NCBI RefSeq assembly: GCF_018873765.1
Contig: NC_057926.1
Coordinates: 33,154,946 to 33,218,945 of the forward strand
Direction of reading: 5' to 3'
From: Telopea speciosissima
Lineage: Eukaryota; Streptophyta; Magnoliopsida; Proteales; Proteaceae
Length of the DNA stretch: 64,000 nt
Each line of letters begins with the position of its first letter. Within the stretch, counting starts at the first letter, position 1. Below are positions 34,083 through 45,198 of this stretch, in pieces. The notes beneath the pieces were generated by a model, which made no database searches, had not been told where the DNA came from, and saw nothing but the letters and a program-made list of their open reading frames with translations. The translations under genes were made by a program, and so were the position numbers.

Positions 34083-34445
34083 TAGGGCTGTAAATGGATA
34101 ATCGAAAATCCGAATTCGATTTGCATCCATATCCGTTTAGAGATATCCGGAAAAATATCCGAATCCGAATACTTAATTATAAAAAAGTAAGTAAATAACG
34201 ATCTTTGAGGTTTTTAAAGATTCAACAGGTTCTAGAATATGAGGAAAAGAGAATCATGATCTAAAACTATGGATTGAGAGTGAATTGTATCCACTAGGGG
34301 GAGGAAGGTTCGAGTTACACAAGGCAGAGGTGTAAACGGATAGCCGAAAATCCGAATTTGATCCGCATCCGAATCCGATTAGAGGTATCCGTATTCGACC
34401 AAGAAATATCCGAATCCAATTACATCCGATCCGTTTACAGGCCTA
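34083..34445. mobile_element. hAT-like non-autonomous element, 363 bp, between the two PPR genes
   Basis: 8-bp duplications GTTTTGAG (34075-34082, 34446-34453) flank ends TAGGGCTGTAAATGGAT and, inverted, TAGGCCTGTAAACGGAT. The interior consists of ATCCGAATCCG-type words. From about 34329 a second TGTAAACGGATA-like end suggests an internal duplication or nesting. Confidence 0.88.
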
Positions 34446-35037
34446 GTTTTGAGTATTATTTGACTTGTCAGATGATCGAACCGGGATCGGTCACAATCAA
34501 TTTCGATACTAATCGGCCGGTTCAACGATCTGATTCCTAATTTCTAAAACCATGCTGATTATACAAAAATTTAGAATGGACATACCAAAGTTATACAAGA
34601 ACTAAGAATGGACTTACCAAAACGTACCAAAAAAAATAAAAAACACAACTGAATTAATCTATACACTAATATTTCTACCCAAAAAACATTACACTCTAAT
34701 ATTATATTAAATTTATAGAACAAAATATTTACCCAAAAAAAAAAAAAAAATTTATAGAACAAAATTACACAATCTCAGTTCGTGTATTAAAACTCGGCGA
34801 TTCCGGATCGGTCTCTTTCGGTCAAGTATGATTCCGGCCGACCCGGAGCGGTTCATTCATACTGCATTTCAAGGGTTAGGGCGTAAGGGCAGAATTTGAA
34901 CGGACGAGTCCTAACCGATTTAGGCCGAGCCGGACTGAAATCGGATCGAATCGTCATAACCATCCGAATGATCTCGATTCCACTCTTTAATTATAAAACT
35001 CTGTTCTGAAGTCCCTCTGCATTTTATCTTTTCTCTA
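34446..35037. other. Upstream region of the EMB976-like gene
   Basis: AT-rich part with a poly(A) run (34735-34750), then a block of GATCGG/GACCCGG/CCGAGCCGG words (34795-34985) like the hAT element cores. AATTATAAAACTC at about 34990-35002 is a plausible TATA region shortly before the leader. The promoter therefore appears to be partly transposon-derived. Confidence 0.45.
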
Positions 35038-35055
35038 ATGGCGAACACAACTTAA
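35038..35055 (+). promoter_or_regulatory. Minimal upstream ORF (five sense codons) before the EMB976-like start
   Basis: ATGGCGAACACAACTTAA begins 71 bases before the main ATG and ends 53 bases before it. If the transcript starts upstream, scanning ribosomes would meet it first. Its start context (TCTAATGG) has G at +4. Confidence 0.45.
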
Positions 35056-35108
35056 AATCTTCCAGTTCCCTTAAGGGACCCTCAATTGAAACCCTAGAAA
35101 AACAAATA

Positions 35109-38100
35109 ATGGGTTCTCTTCCGAACCCTTTTCTTCCTACTTCTTCAACATTTACCTCCCCTCCTCCATCAAAACGTCCCAGAAACCGTAGAATCATCCA
35201 CTGCTCCATCACTCCAGACCCTTGGATTCTTAGTGATGGAAACGGAAATTATAACCCGAAATCTTACAAGAAGCATCGTAAGAAGCCTCTCTCTGACGAT
35301 AACGCTCGTCGGATTATCAAAGCCAAAGCTCGTTACTTGAGTGTACTGAGGAGGAATCAAGGTTCCCATGCTCAGACACCCAAATGGATTCAGAGAACAC
35401 CGGACCAGATGATTCAGTACCTGGAAGACGATAGAGATGGGCATTTATATGGGAAACACGTCGTTGCTGCGATTCGAATTGTTCGAAATCTCTCGACGAA
35501 GCCTGAAGGGTCATACAATATGAGAGAAGTGATGGCTTCTTTTGTTACGAAGTTAACGTTCCGGGAGATGTGTGTCGTGTTGAAGGAGCAGAAGGGGTGG
35601 AGGCAGGTCCGTGATTTCTTCGCCTGGATGAAATTGCAGGTGGGTTTTTGGTTTTCTATATATTATGTTGAGGAGCTAGAGAAATTCTGTTAAAATTAGA
35701 CCGAGTTTGATTTGGGTTTTCATTGATATGTTGAACTTTGTTCTGTTTGCTGTAAATTGATGAGATTGAACAATCGATTGTAGGAGAGCATTTGATTGAC
35801 TTGGTGGAAAATACAATACGAAAGGAGGATTTTTTAGAAAATAAAATAAAATTTTCAATGGTTCTATAGATAGTTAGAATCAATATGTTGTGATGGTAGA
35901 AACTGAAGATTGAGCAGAGAGAATGGACTAATCATTTATAGTAGTTACTTTATCATGTGTTGCCTTGATTTTTTAGGCGATGATCTACTATTAATTGTTG
36001 AATTTCTCAGGGAATTTGATTCTTGAAAATGAGTGCTGAAGATTTAAAAGAATTATAGTAGTTGCGAGTTCAAATTTTTAGTTCCTGGATTTTATTTTAT
36101 TATATTTTTTCTAGAGTCATAAAAACTTGGGAAGGATCAAATTCACTTGTATGTTTAATGTTATATGTGGAAACAAAGGCAAAATATCATAAAACTGGTT
36201 AAGGTAAGTGCGTCTATGAATGCAGCTTAGCTATCGCCCCAGTGTCATTGTCTACACAATCGTTTTGCGTATGTATGGCCAAGTTGGAAAGATCAAGCTT
36301 GCTGAACAGACATTCTTGGAGATGCTTGAAGCAGGATGTGAACCAGATGAAGTTGCTTGTGGTACAATGCTCTGTGGCTACGCTAGATGGGGACACCACA
36401 AAGCTATGTTGGCCTTTTACTCTGCTGTGAGAGAACGGGGAATAGTACCCTCTGTCTCTGTATTTAATTTCATGATCTCATCTTTGCAAAAGAAATCTCT
36501 GCATGGAAAGGTTTTCCAGCTGTGGCAGCAGATGGTCGCCGCGAGGGTGGCACCCAACCATTTCTCTTATACAGTTGTCATTGGCTCATATGCTAAAGAA
36601 GGTACCAAAAATGAGGCTTATGAACTGTTTGATGGGATGAAGAAGTCTGGATTTGTTCCTGAGGAGGCAACTTACAGCCTCCTTATCAGCTTAAGTGCCA
36701 AACACCGAAATAGAGATGAAGCGCTGAAGCTTTACGAGGACATGAGATCTCAGGGGATAGTTCCTAGTAACTACACTTGTGCTTCACTCCTAACTCTATA
36801 TTATAAAAATGGGGACTATTCTAAAGCTCTTTCCCTCTTCTCAGAGATGCAGAACAATAATATTACCATTGATGAAGTCATCTATGGTTTACTTGTTAGG
36901 ATATATGGCAAACTTGGTCTGTATGAGGATGCAGAGAAGACTTTTGAAGAGATTGAGCAGTTAGGCCTCCTTAATGATGAGAAAACTTATGTAACAATGG
37001 CACAGGTCCATCTGAATGCTGGGAATTTTGATAAAGCTTTACATATTTTGGAGCTTATGCGGTCTAGAAACATTTGGTTTTCTCGATTTGCGTACATTGT
37101 TTTACTTCAATGTTATGTTTTGAAGGAAGATGTGGGATCTGCTGAAGCTACATTTCAGGCTCTATCTAAGACAGGAGTTCCTGATGCAGCTTCCTGCAAG
37201 GACATGTTTGGTTTGTATGTTAGACTGGGTTTTCTGGAAAAAGCAAAGACCTTTATTGTTAAGATAAGGAAAGAAGGGGTGCAATTTGATGAGGACCTGT
37301 ACAAGGCAGTATTGAAGTTCTGTTGCAAAGAGGGGATGCTAAGAGATGCCGAACAATTAATAGAAATGGGGAATATAGGATTGGATAAATTCACACAAAC
37401 GTGCTTGATGGCTATGTATGGAGAATCAAAGAAACTAGAGAAAGCTGATAATACACATGATGCCTTAGACCAACCTGACTCAATGGCTCTGGGTCTGATG
37501 CTTAGTTTGTATTTGGCAGTTGGCAATGCCAGTAAGACTGAATATATTCTAAAAATGTTGTTGGAGACTACTGGAGGCTTGTCAGTAGCCAACCAACTCA
37601 TCAGCAAATTTATTAGGGAAGGCAAGAATCTAACTTAATGTCCTTTGTCTTATTTTATTTTATTTTTTGATATATTTTGTCCTTTGGGTTTCTTCTTCCT
37701 ATGTCTGTTTGAAGATAATAGCTTAGGCTTGCTCACAAGGCACTGATAAAAGATATCTCTTAAATCTTCCCATTGTAACTAAATGGTCTCTTTCTTTGAT
37801 GCCTTCTCTATGTATGCTAGTGATGGAGTCAAGCCAATAGTTTGATGTGCCTTGGTGTTTCTTGATGGATGTCAATGATTCTCTGTTACAGGTGATACAT
37901 CTAAGGCAGAATCACTCTATAATCAAGTGGCAAACCTAGGCAGCATGCCTGAAGCTGTGGTTAGTGCTTCCATGATTAGTTTGTATGGGAAACAACATCA
38001 AGTGACACGAGCCCAAGAAGTCTTTGCAACAGTGGTTAATTCCCCTGCAACTGGGAAACCTGTCTATACGTCTATGATTGATGCATGCGTGAAGTGCGGT

Positions 38101-40934
38101 AGACCAGTGGAGGCATGCCAGGTTTACAAAGAAATGGTTGAGAAGGGGCATGCTGCGGATGCTGTTGCCATCAGTAGAATTGTGAATTCTTTGACTAATT
38201 ATGGTATGTGGACTGAAGGATTATAGAACAGTGAATACATACTCCTTTTTGAATTCCTCTTTTAAATCATTAGTTTGTAGGAGTTACCATTTGGCATATG
38301 AGCTTTCGATGCCCCCCAATTAGCCAGCTCTGTTGTAGTTTTGCTTTTAAAAAAAAGAATTGGTTGTGCATGTAGGAAGCCAATCCTCCATTGGTCTGGC
38401 TTCAGCATTTGAAGGTTTATCCTTCTTGCTGTCTTCAGATGGAATATGTATAAACATACATCTTTGGTTATATAGAACATGAGCTATTTTACACTTACCC
38501 ACTTTACAGACTATAGCAATATAATGCTTCTAGAAAGTTTAGAAGAAAAAAATTGTTGCTTTGTCACTGTAGCAGCATCATAATCCCGTATTTAATTGAC
38601 ACCTAGCTATCCACTACTTTGCAAGGCTTGCTGTTCACACACAGGCACAGAGTTAAAAAGATAGTAAAATGTAAAAGGTTCGTAGTGTGTGAAAGTTTAA
38701 TGTTCCATTAAAATTTGTCTTGTGCCTTATTTATATGTTACCCTTGTTTAATGCAAATAATGTCCTGTTTCCAGGTAAACACCAAGAGGCAGAGAGCATT
38801 ATCATTAAAAGTTTTGAAGATGGAGAGGAGCTTGATACTGTGGCATACAACACTTTTATAAAGGCAATGCTAGAAGCAGGTTGATCTCTCTCTCAATTTC
38901 CCCTCCCCCCCCCCCTCCCCGCCACACACACACACAGAAGATGTTGGAAACTTGGAATAACAAATTTGATATTCAAAATTCCCAGGAAAATTGAACTTTG
39001 CTGTGAAAATCTATGACCGCATGCTTTCCTTGGGAGTTACTCCATCAATTCAGACATATAGCACCATGATAAGGTACTTATTTATCTTTCCATCATTAAA
39101 AGAAAAGAAGAACTGAAAAGGGGGAGAAAGAAATGAGTCATGTGGATCATGGAAGTGGCATTCACTCTTATTAAAATTATTTAACTTTTGCTGGTAAATA
39201 ATGTGTGCAGTGTGTATGGACGAGGTAGAAAGTTAGACAAAGCTGTAGAGATGTTCAACATGGCAAGCAGCCTAGGGGTTTCCTTGGATGAGAAGGCATA
39301 CACCAATTTGATCAGCTATTATGGGAAGGCTGGTAAGTACTCTTTTATAGCTCCTTTAGATTAAATTTTTGATTTAGGTGTAAAATATCATTAGAACCCC
39401 CAGCAAGCCCACCAGGGGGCTCCCCTTGGTCTGAATAGTACATTTTATCCAATGCTGTGAATCTTGTAGATCTATAAATGCCAGAACTTTGTAACTCCAC
39501 ATTAGACTGCAGAACCTGATTCCACAAACTTATGGGGGAAGAGAATGGAATATGCACTTGATGTGTTGAACTCCATTGCTACTATTACCGGTTCTGTGTT
39601 CTAACAATCTAAAATTGTATTCTTAATTGCTCTCTTCTTATTTATATGAATACAATTCTCTGAAAATCTCTTGTCAAAGAGACTTAGATCAGAATCAAGC
39701 ATATAAAATATTATGTTATTAACCATGGTATAGAATGCATCCAAAGCACTCAAGAAGATAGCTGAGTCAAATATCGTTCAAGGTTATATCTGATTCAAAT
39801 GATTTCTTACAACAAATTTGCCTGCTGTGTATGTTATCCTGGGTTTAAATACCATGCATTATACTTATTACTCCGAAGGAAGGGGCAGGGGAAGATGCAA
39901 GAGTACTTAGCTAGTTTTTTTTTTTTTTTTTTTTGTTTTTACATGATCATACTAGATTATTTAAAATTCAGAAGCCTTCTGAAGTACTACTATTCATATC
40001 TGTGGAAGGTTAGCTTTTTTCTTTTGGGCCATATATCTCTCTGTGTTGCTTATATTTAATCTTCTGTGTGTATTCTAATCACTCTTAACAGGGAAGAGTG
40101 AAGAGGCATCCATTTTGTTCAGCAAGATGCAGGAAAAAGGAATAAAACTTGGGAAGGTATGCATATATGAAAATTTATCAGATCAATTAAATCATTATAT
40201 AATTTCCTTCTTCATTCTCTTTTTTTTTTTGGGGGTGGGGGATGGGGCAGGGGTTGCATTTGATTACTAAGTGATAAACCTCAGGACTTGAAAGATCCTC
40301 AAATCCAGAAAATCAATGACCTGCCGTGTTACTAATTTTCTGTTTTTACCTTGCAAAAAAAATCTTGGGGGTATTGCAGGTCAGCTATAACATCATGATC
40401 AATGTTTATGCTACAGCTGGACTTGACTGTGAAGCAGAAAAGCTTTTCCTAGCCATGCAGGAGAATGGTTGTTCTCCTGATTCCTTAACCTTTCTTGCAC
40501 TTATTCGAGCTTACACAGGGAGTAGAAAATACTCAGAAGCAGAGGAAACCATCAGCGCCATGCAGAGAGAAGAGATATTGCCTTCCTGTGCTCACTTTAA
40601 CCACCTACTCTTTGCCTTCACAAAAGCAGGATTAATTGAAGAGGCTGAAAGGGTATACAGAAAGCTCATGGAAACTGGTTTGACTCCTGACCTAGCCTGT
40701 TGCCGAACCATGCTGAGGGGTTACATGGATTATGGTTATGTTGAGGAAGGCATTTCTTTCTTTGAACATGTTAGTGGGACTGTTGAACCAGATAGATTTA
40801 TACTGAGTGCTGCTGCTCATCTTTACAAGTTCACAGGCAAGGAATGTGAAGCTGTGGCCATTTTGAAATCCATGAATACGCTGGGAGTCGCCTTCCTTGA
40901 AAACCTTGAAGTTGGCTCTAAGATTAAAAGGTAA
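35109..40934 (+). CDS. EMB976: P-class pentatricopeptide repeat protein, EMB976/At5g27270-like, eight exons
   Basis: Predicted 1,057-residue organelle-targeted PPR protein. Arabidopsis EMB976 (At5g27270, 1,038 aa as I recall) is needed for embryo development. Exons: 35109-35639, 36226-37621, 37892-38203, 38775-38879, 38986-39073, 39211-39332, 40092-40156, 40380-40934. All phases fit. Junctions rebuild conserved runs (MKLQ|LSYRPSVIVYT, EAG|KLNFAV, MIS|VYGRG). Intron 2 starts GCAAGA after GGGAAG and ends TTACAG, a second GC-AG intron in this window. The other introns are GT-AG. The N terminus has a Ser/Pro/Arg-rich presequence, then LSDDNARRIIKAKARYLS and TPKWIQRTPDQMIQYLEDD as in the Arabidopsis protein, followed by many 35-residue repeats. 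AAAAG|GTAACT at the stop could serve as a donor, but length argues that this is the end. Confidence 0.93.
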
Positions 40935-42477
40935 CTGAAATTCTTAGAATTTCATCTTTTCTTACTGCTAGAATTGTGGAGACAGAGGGAGATTTGCTGA
41001 AAGATAAGATTTAGAAGGGGATTAAGTGCATGAGGTTCATAAAAGACTGAAAGAAAGGAAAAAAAAACCTCTTCATCTGATTGGAATGGCAACCATGATT
41101 GGACAAATTGTGTATAGCTGCGTCTGCAGTGATGACTGTAATAGTGGATGGCAGCAGTGGAGGAAATTGCAGCAGAATGAAAGATAATTATTTGTGATGT
41201 GTAAATTGGGAAGATCTCCCTTAATTAGCATTTGATTCCCTTCAGCTCTTCACAGAGTTTGTGGAGGAGCTCCTCTAACATGAGTAAAGATCCAAGATCG
41301 TAACAAAGACTAACAGGTTTTGGGCTACTGGAGCTGTCAGGACTAAATAAACCTTTTCCCATTTTGGAAATCAACCGTGTCAATCGATTGGTATTCTTAA
41401 GCAGGCTATGGGCAACTCCCTAGGGGGACATCAATTAATTTTTCTCAAGCAACATGCTTGTGGGCAGCAGTCACTGTGGCTAGACGAAGATGGTTGGCTC
41501 AAATAGAACGATTCAAATTGGTGGATTAGGCTGTTGTCAGGAACTCTATGAAGATTAATCTGAAGCAAATGATTTGTCCTGCTTGCTTCAATTCTGCAAC
41601 AAAAAAATAACTAATCTTGTAGTTTATTTTCTGTGTTAATTTCTTATTCTTCATCTGTAACAGGTAATTGAGGGAGAATCAGAAACTTTCTCCTATTAAG
41701 GAGGAATTTGCAGCTGTAATTGTATATTTACAATATCAATCTGCTGTACAGATACTGATGCATAGTAATATTGAGTCGCAATACTATTCTTATGACAATT
41801 CCTTTGCTGTTTACTTGTGTCAAAGAGTACATATCATATTGGCTGTGATTTGTAATTTTATCGTGCAAAATTCTTTTCTAGAGTTTGTGTAAAATGAAAT
41901 GCCAGCTTCAGCTTTGGATTGATGGATTGATTTGTGACAGCCGTTATATCTGTATCTCTTGTAATATATGGAGGTTTTGTATTCTGCAATCTGAATGCAT
42001 ATATAAGCATTGAGATCCATTATGGTATGAGACTATGAGAGAGAGTGAAAATTACATTTTCAAATGATGATAACATAGAGATGTTCTTGAAATTTGCTTC
42101 TTTCATGTTGGCCAAAAGCAGAAGTGAAAAACAAGAAGCAAATATCGGGGATAAGAACCTATTGATCTGTATAACAATGTCGTAGGGCGCTTCCCCTAAA
42201 CTCAATGGGTTTGCCTCAAAATTTAAATAGGCCCAAAAAGGTAAAGAAAATGAGAGAAAAAATATCAAGAATATTGGGTACCCAACTGTCTGAACCTAAG
42301 CTACAAAACCAATCTGTGCAGGAGCAGTCATCAAACTAATTGGAAGCAAACCCATGGGAAAGCTATGACTGGACTTTTCTTGCTCCAGACCAGAATTTAT
42401 AGTTGTCGTTTCTCCTTTAGGCTGGCGCCGGATTTGGTTCTGCCGGTGCCGGTTTTGATGCATAAAGTTGGATATAG
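40935..42477. other. 3' flank of the EMB976-like gene
   Basis: No second gene seen. The short frames at 41668-41892 and 41820-42268 have no domain. Likely holds the 3' UTR and polyadenylation region; no clear transposon ends. Confidence 0.45.
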
Positions 42478-43064
42478 TGTATTGGGAGCCGGAGTCTGTC
42501 AAGACCCCTTCTAGCATGCTCACACTCTGTCCGACACTTGATAGGGTACATCAGGGGTCGGCGGTTGGCCGGCTGGTGCCGTTCAGCATGTCACCAATGA
42601 CTCCTAGTCTAGTGCCATCCAATGCACTTTTGGTGCTGGTAGCGACTAGTTTCTTTGTCTTCTCTTAAAGAGACTTCCTTGGATAGATGCTTCCAAGAGG
42701 TCTTTATACTGTATAAACTCCTCTATAAATAGAGAACATCCTTGGCTCTTTATAAATTAGTTCTTAGTGTTCAAAAGTTTTCTTTCTTACTTCTTCCATA
42801 CTCTCTGGTTTGGCCTATTGCTCATGTTTTGAGAGTTCCTTTATTCCTCTATTGTGGTTGATTGAACACAATCTGTATTCAATCTGAGAGTGTCCTGACG
42901 TAGCCCAATAAGTGAGTGCAACAACTATTGGAAGGCCTGATAGGTTGTTTCATCTTGAAGGTCGATTAGCAAGATCACATATTGTACCATAAGGGGCGAC
43001 TACGATCTTAAGGAGAGTGATCGGTGGTACGACTCAGCCCCACCAAGTATTTTGTGTACCAACA
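42478..43064 (-). mobile_element. Copia-type LTR remnant with adjacent polypurine tract
   Basis: On the minus strand CAGTGGGAGA (PPT-like, 43074-43065) is followed by TGTTGGTACACAAAATAC, the usual start of many plant Copia LTRs. A TATA-like CTATTTATAG occurs at about 42725-42735. The far end at 42478 (TGTATTGGG on the plus strand) is a guess. The internal coding region has been lost. Confidence 0.45.
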
Positions 43065-43748
43065 TCTCCCACTGTTTCATGGTTGCTTCATACAAGGCTT
43101 ATTGTCTAAGATAAGTTCTATATCTCAATTTTATTCCAACTATGACAAACATTGAGAAAAGATTATCTACTTAATTTGATTATTAAGAAGAATAGCTCTT
43201 CAATGTAAGCCATCAACATTCTATTCGGAAAGTTCCCCAAGAAAATTCATACTAGATATAAATACAATCAAAGCAAAAAACTAATAAAATGCTACCCCAT
43301 TCTCAAACATCCCTTGTTAATTTGTGACTCTAATTGAACAAAGAAGAAGAAAACTACTCCATTATATCAAAACCCACTTAAAACTCCAATCACCTTGTGA
43401 GCTACGGAAGATTCTCAAAGATAGTAGAGAGAATACACCATGTAAAGAAGAATCTGACAGTTCTTAATGGCCAACCATTTTCTTCTTTTTGAAAATATCC
43501 AATTCAATTTTATGAATTGTTCATGACATTGTAATAGATCACCATGAGAAATTTTTGGAAGTCTGGGATGGGTATGAATATTAAGTTTTTTTTGTTTTTT
43601 ATGTTTTTTATCCAAAAACCCGGAGCCATTGGTAATTCTCTATGGTGTAGGTTAAAGATAAGGTTAGAAGTGTTAGTGAGGTGGTCACTTGGCCTCACCC
43701 ACTTTCATGAGGAAATAAGGAGTAATAAAGAGAGGGGCGAATCCTAGT

Positions 43749-43910
43749 TGTAAAGTGTAGCCGTTAGAGAATAAAGACACTCCGACAACTATATATCGGG
43801 TATACATATAACGATTATATATGCAACAACTATAAGACTTTGAGAATCGGTCAAGACAACTAATAAGGAAACCTCTTCTTGAGTATAGACACTACATTGG
43901 TATCAAATCC
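43749..43910 (+). mobile_element. Possible short LTR and primer-binding-site remnant
   Basis: A TG...CA segment (43749-43896) is immediately followed by TTGGTATCAAATCC, similar to tRNA-Met-type primer sites. No second LTR or coding remnant was recognised, so this is tentative. Confidence 0.3.
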
Positions 43911-45009
43911 AAAAACATCATTGTTGCACACTCTTCTAAATCAGTTACAAAAAAATCAGGCACCACCACCACTATCGATGTGGTATTGCTTACCGTCTCC
44001 CCCTCCCATCGCTCTTTGCATTTTCAATTGTTTCAGTTTGTGACTAAATGTATGGTGCATGAGTTTGCCATCATCAATTGAGATTGTTTATGGTTCAAAC
44101 AAGTATTCTATTCCCCGTGTTACAAATATTAACATGTATGTTTTAGATAAATGTTTCCAACAATTCTTAAGACTGTAGAATTATTTAAAGAATTTCAACT
44201 GTTCATCAAACAAGAAGAAAACCAATACAAGGTGACCCAAGAGGGTGAGATGGGCTACTAAAGGAAAGTCTCGCCTTCTTTCCATAACTTGGCAGATGTA
44301 GGTGGGAGAGTCTTTCTCAACATCCATTTAGGGAACCATGTCCAACAAACAAAAGAAGGGGGAGAATTTTCTGAGCAACCAACGTAGGAAAGCGCACCAA
44401 AGATGAGCGGCGAAATGATTTCGTACTAATGGCAGAAAGGTCATTTCATGTGAGAGAGGGTAAGAATCTGCTAATGTATCGTCTGTGGTTTACTCAAAAA
44501 ATCTGTTCCGATAAAAAATAAAGGAGAATTTTTTGAAGAGAGCCGTAATATTTTGAAGAGAATCTGTTCTCTGTCCCGAAGCGCACCCCTCCCCTGCACC
44601 CAGACACAAGGATGTGCAAAATGACCACCATGCCCCTACTGATCGATGCTCATGCATGCACTCTGATTGGCTGGGATGCTGGCACAGGGGCCACTCCTGG
44701 ACACAGTTCATTTTCCCTACTTTAAAATTCTGTCTAATTTTTCTTGAAGGCCTGTTTGTTTTGTTCATGAAGTTATTCCTACAAATGATATTTTATATCA
44801 ACCTTTTTACCTGGAACAAACAAGACCTAAAGAAATTAGCCAATAGGGGAAAAAAGTGTGGTAAAGTGGGAGGTCTCAGATTCAAAAGCAAATAAAATGG
44901 TTATTGTAGGGAAACAAGGGAATGGTAGAGACAATTAACAGATCATCGTATCAGACTTAAGGAATCAATGAAACCTTTTGTTTATTTGATGATAATAAAC
45001 AAGAGAAAG
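43911..45009. other. Intergenic sequence, no gene recognised
   Basis: Contains AATGACCACCATGCCCC near 44619, the core word of the foldback elements at 33.1-33.5 kb, so a relative may lie at about 44550-44740. Frames here are short and without domains. Confidence 0.4.
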
Positions 45010-45095
45010 TGTTCACAGGTTCGAGTCTCTGGAAACAGCCTCTCTGCGAACTGGGGGTAAAGCTGCATACATTATGACCCTCCCCAGAACCTGCA
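45010..45095 (+). mobile_element. Au-type SINE fragment
   Basis: CAGGTTCGAGTCTCTGGAAA carries the Pol III B box, followed by the Au SINE-like words AACAGCCTCTCTGCGAA and TAAAGCTGCATACATTATGA. The 5' part is missing. Confidence 0.6.
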
Positions 45096-45198
45096 GAAAA
45101 CTCAAAAAGCCATGACGAGAAAAGAAAGTTGTATTCTGTCAATCAAGGTTATGCAAGGATTCAATCTTTGAGAGACTATTCTCCTATCAGAAGACCAG

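Noticed and set aside
37155..37625. 156-codon minus-strand frame
   Set aside because: Shadow of EMB976-like exon 2.
40918..40945. Possible extra 3' exon of the EMB976-like gene via AAAAG|GTAACT
   Set aside because: The protein already reaches the length of the Arabidopsis relative, and no coding exon was recognised downstream to 42 kb.
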